This document shows positions 7,520-15,679 of a stretch of DNA of 59,249 nt, piece by piece. The position numbers and the translations under genes are program-made. Under the pieces are notes generated by a model. That model searched no databases and had not been told where the DNA came from. It saw only the letters and a list, made by a program, of their open reading frames with translations. The stretch comes from Amycolatopsis deserti (GTDB taxonomy: Bacteria; Actinomycetota; Actinomycetes; Mycobacteriales; Pseudonocardiaceae), in the NCBI RefSeq assembly GCF_014653945.1, contig NZ_BNAU01000014.1, forward strand, positions 1-59,249, written 5' to 3'. The first letter of the stretch is position 1; every line of letters starts with the position of its first letter.

Positions 7520-8917
7520 ATGGCTGAACAGGAATACCGGATCGAACACGACACGATGGGCGAGGTGAAGGTGCCCGTCGACGCGCTGTACCGGGCCCAG
7601 ACCCAGCGCGCCGTCGAGAACTTCCCGATTTCCGGCCGCGGCCTCGAGCGCGCCCAGATCCGCGCGCTCGGCCTGCTCAAAGCCGCCGCGGCGCGGGTCA
7701 ACGCCCGGTTCGGCGTGCTGAAGGCCGACCTGGCGAACGCGATCGCCGAAGCCGCCGACGAGGTGGCCGAGGGCAAGCACGACGCGCACTTCCCCATCGA
7801 CGTGTTCCAGACCGGGTCCGGAACGTCGTCGAACATGAACGCCAACGAGGTCATCGCGACGCTGGCGAGCCGCGCGCTGGGCCGGGACGTGCACCCGAAC
7901 GACCACGTCAACGCCTCGCAGTCGTCGAACGACACGTTCCCGACGACGATCCACATCGCCGCCACCGAGGCCGTGCTGACCGACGTGATCCCGGCTTTGA
8001 CGCACCTCGCCGAGACGATCGAGTCGCGCGCGGACGAGTGGCAGGACATCGTCAAGTCCGGCCGCACCCACCTGATGGACGCCGTGCCGATCACGCTCGG
8101 CCAGGAGGCGGGGGCGTGGGCGGCGCAGGTCCGCTTCGGCATCGAGCGGCTGGAGTCCGGACTGGGCCGGCTGGGTGAGCTGCCGATCGGCGGCACCGCG
8201 GTCGGGTCCGGCCTGAACGCACCGGAGGGCTTCGGCGCCGCGGTGTCCGAGGAGCTGGCGAAGGTGACGGGGCTGCCGCTGACCGAGGCGCGCAACCACT
8301 TCGAGGCACAGGCCAGCCAGGACAGCGTGGTCGAGACCTCGGGCCACCTGCGCACGGTCGCGGTGTCGCTGGCCAAGATCGCCAACGACCTGCGGTGGCT
8401 CGGCTCGGGTCCGCGCACCGGCCTGGCCGAGCTGCAGCTGCCGGACCTGCAGCCGGGGTCGTCGATCATGCCGGGCAAGGTCAACCCGGTCATCCCGGAG
8501 GCGACGCTGCAGGTGGTCGCCCAGGTGATCGGCAACGACGCGGCGGTGGCCTACGCCGGTTCGCAGGGCAACTTCCAGCTCAACGTGAACCTGCCGGTCA
8601 TCGCGCGCAACGTGCTGGAATCGGCGCGGCTGCTGGCCGCGGTGTCGCGCCTGCTGGCCGACAAGGTGATCGCCGGGATCACCGTCAACGAGGAGCGCAC
8701 CACGGCCTACGCCGAGGGCTCGCCGTCGATCGTGACGCCGCTGAACGCCTACATCGGCTACGAGGAGGCGGCCGCGGTCGCGAAGCAGGCGCTCAAGGAG
8801 CTGAAGACGATCCGCGAGGTCGTCATCGAGCGCGGCTACATCGAGCAGGGCAAGCTCACCGAGGCCCAGCTCGACGAGGCCCTCGACGTGCTCCGCATGG
8901 CGCGCGGCGGCAAGTGA
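7520..8917 (+). CDS. fumC: Class II fumarate hydratase
   Basis: TCA-cycle interconversion of fumarate and malate by an iron-independent class II enzyme. 465 aa. The family signature GSSIMPGKVNP is present, along with GSGTSSNMNANEVIA and the TGSSQSSNDTFPT-like region (NASQSSNDTFPT). The ATG at 7520 was preferred to the longer frame, whose first 28 residues are not family-like. Close linkage to glpX matches mycobacteria. A perfect hairpin follows directly. Confidence 0.97.
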   Translation: MAEQEYRIEHDTMGEVKVPVDALYRAQTQRAVENFPISGRGLERAQIRALGLLKAAAARVNARFGVLKADLANAIAEAADEVAEGKHDAHFPIDVFQTGSGTSSNMNANEVIATLASRALGRDVHPNDHVNASQSSNDTFPTTIHIAATEAVLTDVIPALTHLAETIESRADEWQDIVKSGRTHLMDAVPITLGQEAGAWAAQVRFGIERLESGLGRLGELPIGGTAVGSGLNAPEGFGAAVSEELAKVTGLPLTEARNHFEAQASQDSVVETSGHLRTVAVSLAKIANDLRWLGSGPRTGLAELQLPDLQPGSSIMPGKVNPVIPEATLQVVAQVIGNDAAVAYAGSQGNFQLNVNLPVIARNVLESARLLAAVSRLLADKVIAGITVNEERTTAYAEGSPSIVTPLNAYIGYEEAAAVAKQALKELKTIREVVIERGYIEQGKLTEAQLDEALDVLRMARGGK

Positions 8918-8920
8918 ACG

Positions 8921-8952
8921 GTGGAGGCCACCCGGGCGCGGGTGGCCTCCAC
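8921..8952. terminator. Bidirectional terminator hairpin between fumC and the AKR gene
   Basis: GTGGAGGCCACCC at 8921-8933 pairs perfectly with GGGTGGCCTCCAC at 8940-8952, with a 6-base loop. It starts 3 bp after the fumC stop and 5 bp before the stop of the convergent gene. It has no U-run, as is common in actinobacteria. Confidence 0.8.
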
Positions 8953-8957
8953 ACCGC

Positions 8958-9980
8958 TCAGTGGCGGCGGCGCAGGGACTTGTCCGCCAGCGCCGGCGGT
9001 GTGTAGTCGGGGTCGATCGCGTTGAGGTCCACGCCCGGCGGGACGATCTCGTCGATCCGGTCCAGCACGTCGTCGTCGAGCACCAGGTCCGCGCTCGCCA
9101 GCAGGTCGGCGAGCTGCTCCGGCGTGCGCGGCCCGATGATCGCCGACGTGACCGCCGGGTGCGACCGCACGAACGCGAGCGCCAGGTGCGTCAGCGGACG
9201 GCCCAGCTCGGCGGCGACCTTCTTCAGCTCGTTGGTCGCCTCCAGCTTCGCCGCGTTCCCGGGCAGGGCCGGGTCGAACTTGTGGTTCTGCAACGCGACC
9301 CGGCCGGCCTGCAGGTCCACATCGGACGCCGTCGAGTACCGGCCGGACAGCCAGCCCGACGACAGCGGCCCCCAGGTCAGCACCCCCATGCCGTAGCGCT
9401 GGGCGGTCGGCAGGACGTGCCCCTCGATGCCCCGGTTGAGGATCGAGTAGGGCGGCTGCTCGGTGCGGAACCGCACGTGCCCGCGCCGCTCGGCCACCCA
9501 CTGCGCCTCGACGATCTGCTCGGCCGGGAAGACCGACGAGCCGATCGCGCGCACCTTGCCCGCCCGCACGAAGTCCGACAGCGCGGACAGGGTCTCGTCG
9601 ATGTCGGTCAGGTGGTCGGGGCGGTGGACCTGGTAGAGGTCCACGTGGTCGACGCCGAGCCGCCGCAGGCTGTTGTCCAGCGCCTTGGTGAGCCAGCGGC
9701 GGGAGTTGCTGCCCTTGCCGCCGAGCTTCTCGAAGTGACCCTTGGTCGCCAGGACGACGTCGTCGCGGCGCCCCTTGAGCGCCTTGCCGACGATGACCTC
9801 GCTCTCGCCGTCGGAGTACATGTCGGCGGTGTCGACGAAGTTGATGCCCGCGTCGAGCGCGGTGTGGATCATCCGGACCGACTCGTCGTGATCCTGGTTG
9901 CCCCACGCGCCGAACATCATCGCGCCCAGCGTGTACTCGCTGACCTCGATGCCGGTGCCGCCCAGAATCCGTCGTCGCAT
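8958..9980 (-). CDS. Aldo/keto reductase
   Basis: NADPH-dependent carbonyl reductase of the AKR superfamily, 340 aa. The catalytic Asp/Tyr lie in DTADMYSDGESE, the Lys in VVLATKGHF and the His in DLYQVHRPDH; the cofactor-binding SAIIGPRTPEQL is near the C-terminus. The ATG at 9980 has a strong GGAGGA 8 nt upstream, so the longer frame (38 extra residues) is rejected. The gene is divergent from an XRE-family regulator that probably controls it. The natural substrate cannot be predicted. Confidence 0.93.
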   Translation of the reverse strand: MRRRILGGTGIEVSEYTLGAMMFGAWGNQDHDESVRMIHTALDAGINFVDTADMYSDGESEVIVGKALKGRRDDVVLATKGHFEKLGGKGSNSRRWLTKALDNSLRRLGVDHVDLYQVHRPDHLTDIDETLSALSDFVRAGKVRAIGSSVFPAEQIVEAQWVAERRGHVRFRTEQPPYSILNRGIEGHVLPTAQRYGMGVLTWGPLSSGWLSGRYSTASDVDLQAGRVALQNHKFDPALPGNAAKLEATNELKKVAAELGRPLTHLALAFVRSHPAVTSAIIGPRTPEQLADLLASADLVLDDDVLDRIDEIVPPGVDLNAIDPDYTPPALADKSLRRRH

Positions 9981-10039
9981 TTCGAGTTCCTCCCTCGTGG
10001 TGCCTGTGCCGACCACGTTCCCGCCGGCGGGAGGAGCGG

Positions 10040-10081
10040 ACCAGGCAACGTGTGACCCTGGGTCTGGCAGTACCAGGCAAC
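10040..10081. promoter_or_regulatory. Candidate operator: two ACCAGGCAAC direct repeats
   Basis: The exact 10-mer ACCAGGCAAC occurs at 10040-10049 and 10072-10081, 32 bp apart (about three helical turns), in the 128-bp space between the divergent reductase and regulator genes. It is a likely binding site for the adjacent regulator. Related AGG/CCTGG pieces lie between the copies. Confidence 0.55.
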
Positions 10082-10108
10082 CGGCCGGCGACAAGGGATA
10101 CTGGGACC

Positions 10109-10981
10109 ATGGACGGAACTGATCTGGGGGCGTTCCTCAAGGCGCGACGCGCGGCGCTGGACCCGCGCGCCGTCGGCCTTCCGCAGGGGGTCACGCGGCG
10201 GCGGGTCGCCGGGCTGCGCCGCGAGGAACTGTCCCAGCTGGCCGGGATCAGCGTCGACTACCTGACCCGTCTGGAGCAGGGCCGGGCGCGGAACGTGTCG
10301 GACGAGGTGCTCGATTCGCTCGCCAGGGCGCTGCGGCTCAACCCGGACGAGTGCGCCTACCTGCACAACCTCGCGTCGTCGCGGCGCAAGCACACGGGCC
10401 GCTGCCCGGTGCAGCAGGTCCGGCCTGCCCTGCAGCAGCTGCTGGACGCGATGACCGTGCCCGCGTTCGTGTTCGGCCGCTACCTCGACGTGCTGGCCTG
10501 GAACCCGCTCGGCGCGGCGATCGCCTTCGACTTCGGCCTGTTGCCGCCCGAGGACCGCAACATCCCGAAGCTGTTCTTCCTCAACGAGGCCGAGTCCCGT
10601 GCCCTGCACCCGGAGTTCGACCAGGTCTGCGAGGAGGTAGTGGCGAACCTGCGAGCCGAGGCGGGCCGCTGCCCCGGCGATCCCCGGCTGGCGCAGCTGA
10701 TCGGCGAGCTGTCGCTGGGCAGCGACCTGTTCCGCCGCCTGTGGGCCGGCCACCACGTGCGGGAGAAGGCACACGGCCACAAGCTCATCCACAACCCGCT
10801 GGTCGGTGAGCTGCACCTGCGGTACGAGACGCTGCGCCTGCCCGACGAACCGGACCAGGCGATCGTCACCTACACGGCCGAGCCCGGCTCGGAGTCCGAG
10901 CGGGCGCTGAGCCTGCTGGCCAGCTGGGTCGCCACCGAGGACATCGATCAGGCGACGTTGCGCCGCGCCGCCGGCGGCTGA
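10109..10981 (+). CDS. XRE-family regulator with MmyB-like ligand domain
   Basis: 290 aa. The N-terminal helix-turn-helix (about 20-75) contains RRVAGLRREELSQLAGISVD and YLTRLEQGRARNVS, typical of the MmyB-like actinobacterial regulators. The C-terminal PAS-like sensor contains FVFGRYLDVLAWNPLGAAI and the late GHKLIHNPLVGELHLRYETL block. Such proteins usually control one divergent oxidoreductase gene, here the aldo/keto reductase. The ATG at 10109 fits the family start. The 3' end overlaps the convergent zinc-finger gene by 34 bp. Confidence 0.9.
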   Translation: MDGTDLGAFLKARRAALDPRAVGLPQGVTRRRVAGLRREELSQLAGISVDYLTRLEQGRARNVSDEVLDSLARALRLNPDECAYLHNLASSRRKHTGRCPVQQVRPALQQLLDAMTVPAFVFGRYLDVLAWNPLGAAIAFDFGLLPPEDRNIPKLFFLNEAESRALHPEFDQVCEEVVANLRAEAGRCPGDPRLAQLIGELSLGSDLFRRLWAGHHVREKAHGHKLIHNPLVGELHLRYETLRLPDEPDQAIVTYTAEPGSESERALSLLASWVATEDIDQATLRRAAGG

Positions 10982-11670
10982 TACTTGCGCGACCCCTCGG
11001 CGGGCTCGGCGAGTTCCCCGGCGGTTTCGTCCAGGCTGGTCCGGTTCGCCGGTTCGGCTCCCGCTCGGTCGCCCGGCCACGGCCACCGGCCGTCGCGACG
11101 CGCGATCAGCACCGCACAGACCACGCCGAACAGCAGCGGCAGGTGGCTGGCCAGCCGTTCCCAGCCGACCCGGCCGCCCAGCGCGTCGAACAGGGACAAC
11201 CCGACCAGCACGGCGGCGAAGCTGAGCAGGACCGGCAGCTGGCTGCGCGCCTGACGCGGCTTGGCGGCCGCCCACAGCAGGGCGATCGCGATGGCGAAGT
11301 TGAACGCCGCGGCCTCGTGCTCGAGGTGCGAACCGGGCTGGACGGACATCCCGTCAGCCATCGGCTGGGGCATGAACAGCAGCGACACCACAATGGACAG
11401 CTGGGCGATCGCGGTGATCACCAGCACCAGCCGCGGCCAGTCCAGCCGCGTGGACGGCGCGGGCGCGTGGTCGAGCACGCGCCCGGCCACGTCCGGCGCG
11501 GCCGCGGCCGGCTCCAGACGCACCAGCCGGGTCACCGCCGCCGCCTCGTCCTGCCAGGTCAGACAGGCCGCGCAGTGCGCGACGTGCTCGTCCAGCGCCG
11601 CCGGATCGACCCCCGGGTCCTCACCGTCGAGGGTGGCCGAGATCGCCTCGCGCGCGGTCGCACAGTCCAT
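10948..11670 (-). CDS. Membrane zinc-finger putative anti-sigma factor
   Basis: 240 aa. The first 45 residues form a zf-HC2 type zinc finger with HVAHCAAC (His-x3-Cys-x2-Cys), the anti-sigma ZAS pattern. Four hydrophobic helices follow (around VLVITAIAQLSIVVSLLFM, AAFNFAIAIALLWAA, LPVLLSFAAVLVGLSLF and LPLLFGVVCAVLIA), then a charged, probably cytoplasmic tail. The ATG at 11670 was chosen because the open frame upstream of it is low-complexity and runs into sigC. Divergent transcription from a SigC-like sigma factor across 156 bp suggests it holds that factor at the membrane. That is inference; direct binding is not shown. Confidence 0.82.
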   Translation of the reverse strand: MDCATAREAISATLDGEDPGVDPAALDEHVAHCAACLTWQDEAAAVTRLVRLEPAAAAPDVAGRVLDHAPAPSTRLDWPRLVLVITAIAQLSIVVSLLFMPQPMADGMSVQPGSHLEHEAAAFNFAIAIALLWAAAKPRQARSQLPVLLSFAAVLVGLSLFDALGGRVGWERLASHLPLLFGVVCAVLIARRDGRWPWPGDRAGAEPANRTSLDETAGELAEPAEGSRKYQPPAARRNVA

Positions 11671-11761
11671 ACCTGCATTGTCGTCCGGCGGCGCCGGATA
11701 GTTCCCCGCACTGCTCCGGATGCTGGGACCGGTTGGGATTTCACATAACTGTGATGTTTCC

Positions 11762-11790
11762 TTGACGCCGGATGTCGCAGAGGCCATAAG
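11762..11790 (+). promoter_or_regulatory. Candidate sigC promoter (TTGACG-N17-CATAAG)
   Basis: TTGACG at 11762-11767 and CATAAG at 11785-11790 are separated by exactly 17 bp, a housekeeping-type promoter. Transcription would start about 30 nt upstream of the sigC GTG, leaving room for the GGAGG site at 11814-11818 region. Confidence 0.5.
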
Positions 11791-11826
11791 GTCATCGGTC
11801 AGGACCCGCACTGGGAGGAACGCGAA

Positions 11827-12381
11827 GTGGACGACGACGAGATCACCCGGCACGCCTTCCTGGCGGCGCGCGGCGATCGGGCGGCCGCCGAGCGTTTCGT
11901 GTCCGCGACCCAGCGACAGCTGTACCGGCTGCTGACCTACCTGTCCAACCCCGGGGTGGCCGAGGACCTGGTGCAGGAGACCTACCTGCGGGCCTTCGCC
12001 GCGCTGCCGTCGTTCGCCGGCCGCTCGCCCGCCCGGATGTGGCTGCTGTCGATCGCCAAGCGCGTCGCGGCCGACCACCTGCGCACCAACCGCCGCCGCC
12101 CGCAGGCCGGCCAGGTCGAGGACTGGGTGGCCGCGGCCGAGGCCGGCGGCGCCCAGACACCCGACCACGGCCGGCTCGTCGTGCTGCGCGCGCTGATCGC
12201 CGAGCTGGAGCCGGAGCGCCGGGAGGCGTTCGTGCTCACGCAGGTTCTCGGACTGTCCTACGCGGACGCGGCGGAGGTGTGCGACTGCGCGGTGGGCACC
12301 ATCCGGTCCCGGGTGTTCCGCGCCCGCGAGGACCTGACCAGCGCGCTCAGCTCGAACGGGCGGGCGGCCTCACTCGGCTGA
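11827..12381 (+). CDS. sigC: ECF RNA polymerase sigma factor, SigC type
   Basis: 184 aa, with region 2 (LVQETYLRAFAALPSFAGRS, RMWLLSIAKRVAADHLR) and region 4 (LTQVLGLSYADAAEVCDCAV, GTIRSRVFRARED). The region 4 wording is very close to what I recall of M. tuberculosis SigC, a factor tied to metal (copper) acquisition and virulence genes. The start is GTG with GGGAGG upstream. The gene faces a membrane zinc-finger protein on one side and converges on a Ni/Co permease with a 12-bp overlap on the other. The SigC name rests on remembered similarity. Confidence 0.88.
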   Translation: MDDDEITRHAFLAARGDRAAAERFVSATQRQLYRLLTYLSNPGVAEDLVQETYLRAFAALPSFAGRSPARMWLLSIAKRVAADHLRTNRRRPQAGQVEDWVAAAEAGGAQTPDHGRLVVLRALIAELEPERREAFVLTQVLGLSYADAAEVCDCAVGTIRSRVFRAREDLTSALSSNGRAASLG

Positions 12382-13440
12382 GCCCCAGCGGTGCTCGACG
12401 CGGGCGAGCCGCCAGTACGCGACCGCGGCCGCCCACACCACGACGAACAACCCGACGACGATGTAGCCGACGCCGTCCAGGTCGATGTCGGCGATCCAGT
12501 CGATCAGCGTGCCCGACCAGCCCAGGTCGTCCCGGGCCACGCCGACCAGCTCGATCGTGCCGATCACCAGCGCCACCGCGACGGACAGGCCGGTGATCGT
12601 GAGGTTGTAGTAGATCTTACGGACCGGGTTGGCGAAGGCCCAGTCGTAGGCGAAGTTCATGAACGTGCCGTCGAGTGTGTCGAACAGGCTCATGCCGGCG
12701 GCGAACAGCAGCGGCAGGCACAGGATCGCGTACCAGGGCATTCCGGCGGCGGCGCCGGACCCGGCGAGCGCCAGCAGGAGCACCTCGGTGGCGGTGTCGA
12801 ACCCGACTCCGAACAGCAGCCCGACCAGGTACATCTGGCCGGGGCGGCGGATCGAGCGGGTGAGCCGGCCGAGGAAGCGGTTGACGAACCCGCGTGAGTC
12901 GAGCCGGGCCTCCAGCTCGGCCTCGTCGAAGCGGCCGCGGCGCAGCTCGCGCCACACCTTCCAGATCCCGATCAGGGCGACCAGGTTGAGGATGCCGATC
13001 AGGTACAGGAACCCGCCCGACGCGCTGGTGGAGATGACGCCGAGCACCTGGTGCGCGGACGAACCGTCCTCGGTCCAGCTCAGGATGCCTTTCGCGCCGA
13101 CCGCGACGAGCACCGCCAGCACGACGACCACGGTGGAGTGCCCGAGGGCGAACCAGAACCCGACGGAGACCGGTCGCTGGCCCTCGGCCATGAGCTTGCG
13201 GGTGGTGTTGTCGATCGCGGCGATGTGGTCGGCGTCGAACGCGTGCCGCATGCCGAGCGTGTAGGCCGTGAGCCCGAGCCCGAAGCCGAACACCTGCGTG
13301 CCGACGGCGTAGTGCCCGGGCACGACGAGCAACGCGAGGATCCCGAAGGCGACCGCGTGCAACGCGACGATCGCCAGCAGCAACAGGCCCGTGCGGTAGG
13401 TGTCCTGCCTGCGCCAGGACAGGGTGGGTGAAGTCCCCAT
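12370..13440 (-). CDS. NiCoT-family nickel/cobalt permease
   Basis: High-affinity Ni2+/Co2+ uptake protein of the HoxN/HupN/NixA family. 356 aa and about eight membrane segments. The family signature RHAFDADHIAAIDN is at residues 65-78, and the second signature GVGFDTATEVLLLAL lies in the middle. The ATG at 13440 was chosen because the longer frame runs through the cobalamin riboswitch; GGAAGGCGG lies 5 nt upstream. Riboswitch control argues that the physiological cargo is cobalt for B12 rather than nickel. Confidence 0.95.
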   Translation of the reverse strand: MGTSPTLSWRRQDTYRTGLLLLAIVALHAVAFGILALLVVPGHYAVGTQVFGFGLGLTAYTLGMRHAFDADHIAAIDNTTRKLMAEGQRPVSVGFWFALGHSTVVVVLAVLVAVGAKGILSWTEDGSSAHQVLGVISTSASGGFLYLIGILNLVALIGIWKVWRELRRGRFDEAELEARLDSRGFVNRFLGRLTRSIRRPGQMYLVGLLFGVGFDTATEVLLLALAGSGAAAGMPWYAILCLPLLFAAGMSLFDTLDGTFMNFAYDWAFANPVRKIYYNLTITGLSVAVALVIGTIELVGVARDDLGWSGTLIDWIADIDLDGVGYIVVGLFVVVWAAAVAYWRLARVEHRWGSAE

Positions 13441-13479
13441 GGAGACCGCCTTCCAGCACCTCGTGGATGGTCCATCGGT

Positions 13480-13624
13480 GCCGTGGCCGGTCTCCTGGCT
13501 TCGGATCGACATCCGCGGCCCGCCTTCCCGGACTGGCGTCCAGTGGCTGTCCCGGGCCGGGACTTCCCGTTCACAGTGGCGAGGGCCGCGCCGGTTTCAC
13601 ACCGGACTTCCCGAGCACCACGGC
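13480..13624 (-). promoter_or_regulatory. Cobalamin (B12) riboswitch
   Basis: On the minus strand the conserved B12 box AGCCAGGAGACCGGCCA lies at 13500-13484. Other core pieces are GGAAGTCCGGTGTGAAACCG and GCCACTGTGAA, the usual order for this riboswitch. The closing stem is visible: 13618-13624 pairs with 13480-13486. It ends 39 nt before the ATG of the Ni/Co permease, so high cobalamin should switch the permease off. No long terminator hairpin is seen between it and the gene, so control is probably at translation. Confidence 0.95.
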
Positions 13625-13640
13625 CCGATCACGGTACGTT

Positions 13641-14101
13641 TCGCCCGCGCGGCGGGGCAAGAGCCATCCCAGTGACCGGGGCCCTACCGCTGGGGCCGGA
13701 GAATGTGCTGGGTTCCCGCGGGCGCCGACGCCCCGCGACGCGGGGCCACCGACCCGATCCGCAACCCCCACGTCACCACCGCACCCGAGCACTCCTGCCG
13801 GCAACGCCCGTCTCGTACCCCTCCGGCGCGCCAGCCCCCGCAACGCACCCTCCGGCGCGCCAACCCCCGCAACGCAACCGGCACGGCACCCCTCCGCATC
13901 ACACGCCCCACCGGACCAGCGCCCCAGCACGGGGCCACCCACCCCCAACCCCCACGTCACCACCCCACCCGAGCACCCCGGCGCGCCAGTCCCCGCAACG
14001 CAACCGGCACGGCACCCCTCGGCATCGCCGAGCACCACACCTCGCGTCACCGTCCCCCGGTCTCCCGAGCCCGCCGCCATCGACCGCGCCCCCGCGCGGC
14101 C
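13641..14101. repeat. Gene-free C-rich stretch with degenerate repeats
   Basis: No gene supported. AACCCCCACGTCACCACC occurs at 13763 and 13947, and GCAACGCAACCGGCACGGCA occurs at 13869 and 13995. GCGCGCCA followed by CCCCCGCAACG recurs several times between them. The repeats are strand-biased (C on the plus strand). The open frames crossing it are by-products of the composition. It separates the 3' end of a TetR gene from the promoter of the riboswitch-controlled permease. Confidence 0.75.
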
Positions 14102-14695
14102 TCAGCCCCCGGCCGCCTCCTCGATCAGCAACTTCGCCACGCGCTTCGCCGCGGCCACCGCCGTCGGCACCACGTCCAGCGAAGCCACCACCGTGGCCCC
14201 TTCGATCAGGATCAACAACGCCTCCGCCAGCCGTGCCGGGTTGCGCGCCCCCGCGTCGGCCGCGAGCTGTCGCAGGTAGTCCAGCAGCCACTCCTTGGAC
14301 GCCGCGATCGGCTGCAGCGCCGGGTGATCGGCCCCGGGCAGCTCGGCGTGCGCGTTCACGAACGCGCAACCCCGCGTGTTCTCGACGCGCATCCAGTCGG
14401 CGAGGGCGTCGAACACGCGCAGGAGGCGGCGCTGCGGTGTCGATCGCGGGTCCGCGTACCCGCGCACCCATTCCCGCCATCGCTCATCCCGGCGGCTCAG
14501 GTAGAGCGCGACCAGCTCGGCCTTCGACCCGAACCGGTCGTACAGGGTCTTCTTGGTGACCCCGGCCTCGGCGGCGATCGTGTCCACGCCCACCGCGTGG
14601 ATCCCGTTGTCGTAGAACAGTTTTCCGGCGACCGCGAGGATCCGTTCGGCGGCCGGGGTCAGCGGCTTCTCCGTCTCCACGACTTGACAGTACAC
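14102..14695 (-). CDS. TetR-family transcriptional regulator
   Basis: 197 aa. The N-terminal helix-turn-helix shows ERILAVAGKLFYDNGIHAVG and DTIAAEAGVTKKTLYDRFGS. The ligand domain contains NTRGCAFVNAHAELPG, common in regulators of efflux or detoxification genes. The start is probably the GTG at 14695, with the -10 region and operator immediately upstream and no ribosome site; a second GTG at 14680 is possible. It is divergent from a DMT exporter and likely represses it. Confidence 0.92.
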   Translation of the reverse strand: MYCQVVETEKPLTPAAERILAVAGKLFYDNGIHAVGVDTIAAEAGVTKKTLYDRFGSKAELVALYLSRRDERWREWVRGYADPRSTPQRRLLRVFDALADWMRVENTRGCAFVNAHAELPGADHPALQPIAASKEWLLDYLRQLAADAGARNPARLAEALLILIEGATVVASLDVVPTAVAAAKRVAKLLIEEAAGG

Positions 14696-14733
14696 CGACC
14701 GGTATAGCTACGGTGACTATACCGATCTGTATA
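14691..14733. promoter_or_regulatory. Two 16-bp TetR operators between regulator and exporter
   Basis: TATACCGATCTGTATA (14718-14733) and TACACCGACCGGTATA (14691-14706) are copies of one imperfect palindrome, in inverted orientation, with centres 27 bp apart. They fill the 54-bp space between the two divergent genes, cover the candidate exporter promoter (TTGACA at 14684-14689 and TACGGT at 14709-14714) and overlap the regulator start. This is a textbook arrangement for autorepression plus repression of the exporter. Confidence 0.75.
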
Positions 14734-14749
14734 CTTCGAAGGAGACCGC

Positions 14750-15679
14750 ATGGGCCGGAAAGCCATCCCCGGGGCCGGGTTCGTCCTGTTCTGGAGCTCG
14801 GGGTTCGTCGGCGCGACACTGGGTGCCCGGTCCAGCGGCGCGGTGACCCTGCTCGCCTGGCGGTTCATCGTGGTGGGCCTGCTGCTCGGGGCGTGGTGGC
14901 TGGTCCGGCGACGCTCGATGCGGCCGCGCGACGTCGCGGTCCACGCCGGCCTCGGCGTGCTCTCCCAGGGCGGGTACCTCTACTTCACGTACGCGGCGGC
15001 GGATCTCGGTGTGCCACCCGGCACGACGGCGTTGATCGCCGCGTTGCAGCCGGTCGCCGCGGTGGTGCTCGGGCAGATCGTGCTCGGCGAACGAGCCGGG
15101 GTGCGGCGATGGGTCGGCCTGGTGGCGGGGCTCGCCGGGGTCGCGCTGGTGGTGGGCGGCGACCTGTCGGGGCACCCGGGCACGCCGGCACTGGCCTACG
15201 GGTTGCCGTTCCTGGCGATGCTGGCCCTGGTGGCCGCCACGTTCCTCGAACGCCGCACAGCGCCGGACGTGCCCCTGATGGACGGTCTCGCCGTGCAGAG
15301 CGTCACGAGCACCGTGCTGTTCACCGGCATCGCGGCCGCGACCGGCCAGCTGACCCCGCCTCTGGTTCCGGAGTTCTGGTTCGCGATCGGGTGGGTCGTG
15401 GTGTTTTCCACGTTCGGGGGATACGGCTGCTACTGGCTGGTGCTCCGGCGTAGCTCAGTGACGACCGTGTCCACCCTGCTGTACCTCACACCGCCGACGA
15501 CGATGGTGCTCGCCTGGATCATGTTCGGTGACACGATCACGCTGCGTGGCCTGCTCGGCCTGGTGGTCTGCTCGGTCGCGGTGGTGCTGGTACTGCGCCG
15601 TCCCCGGAAATTGTCGGTGGGTCGAGAGATGATGGCCGCATGTTCCTCGCCGACGTCGTCACAGCCTCCGCCTCGCTAG
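14750..15679 (+). CDS. EamA/DMT-superfamily exporter
   Basis: 309 aa with ten predicted membrane helices in two EamA repeats (about 5-135 and 145-285). Characteristic pieces are FWSSGFVGATLGARSSGAV, GVPPGTTALIAALQPVAAVV and YLTPPTTMVLAWIMFGD. GGAGA lies 6 nt before the ATG. It is under a divergent TetR regulator, so it probably exports a metabolite or toxic compound sensed by that regulator. Its last 40 bp overlap the start of ligB. Confidence 0.9.
   Translation: MGRKAIPGAGFVLFWSSGFVGATLGARSSGAVTLLAWRFIVVGLLLGAWWLVRRRSMRPRDVAVHAGLGVLSQGGYLYFTYAAADLGVPPGTTALIAALQPVAAVVLGQIVLGERAGVRRWVGLVAGLAGVALVVGGDLSGHPGTPALAYGLPFLAMLALVAATFLERRTAPDVPLMDGLAVQSVTSTVLFTGIAAATGQLTPPLVPEFWFAIGWVVVFSTFGGYGCYWLVLRRSSVTTVSTLLYLTPPTTMVLAWIMFGDTITLRGLLGLVVCSVAVVLVLRRPRKLSVGREMMAACSSPTSSQPPPR

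Noticed and set aside
13441..13512. N-terminal extension of the Ni/Co permease to a start at 13512.
   Set aside because: It would translate through the cobalamin riboswitch core; the ATG at 13440 has a good ribosome site.
13684..14080. Pro/Arg-rich ORFs on both strands between the riboswitch and the TetR gene.
   Set aside because: Composition-driven frames over degenerate repeats, with no ribosome site and no domain.
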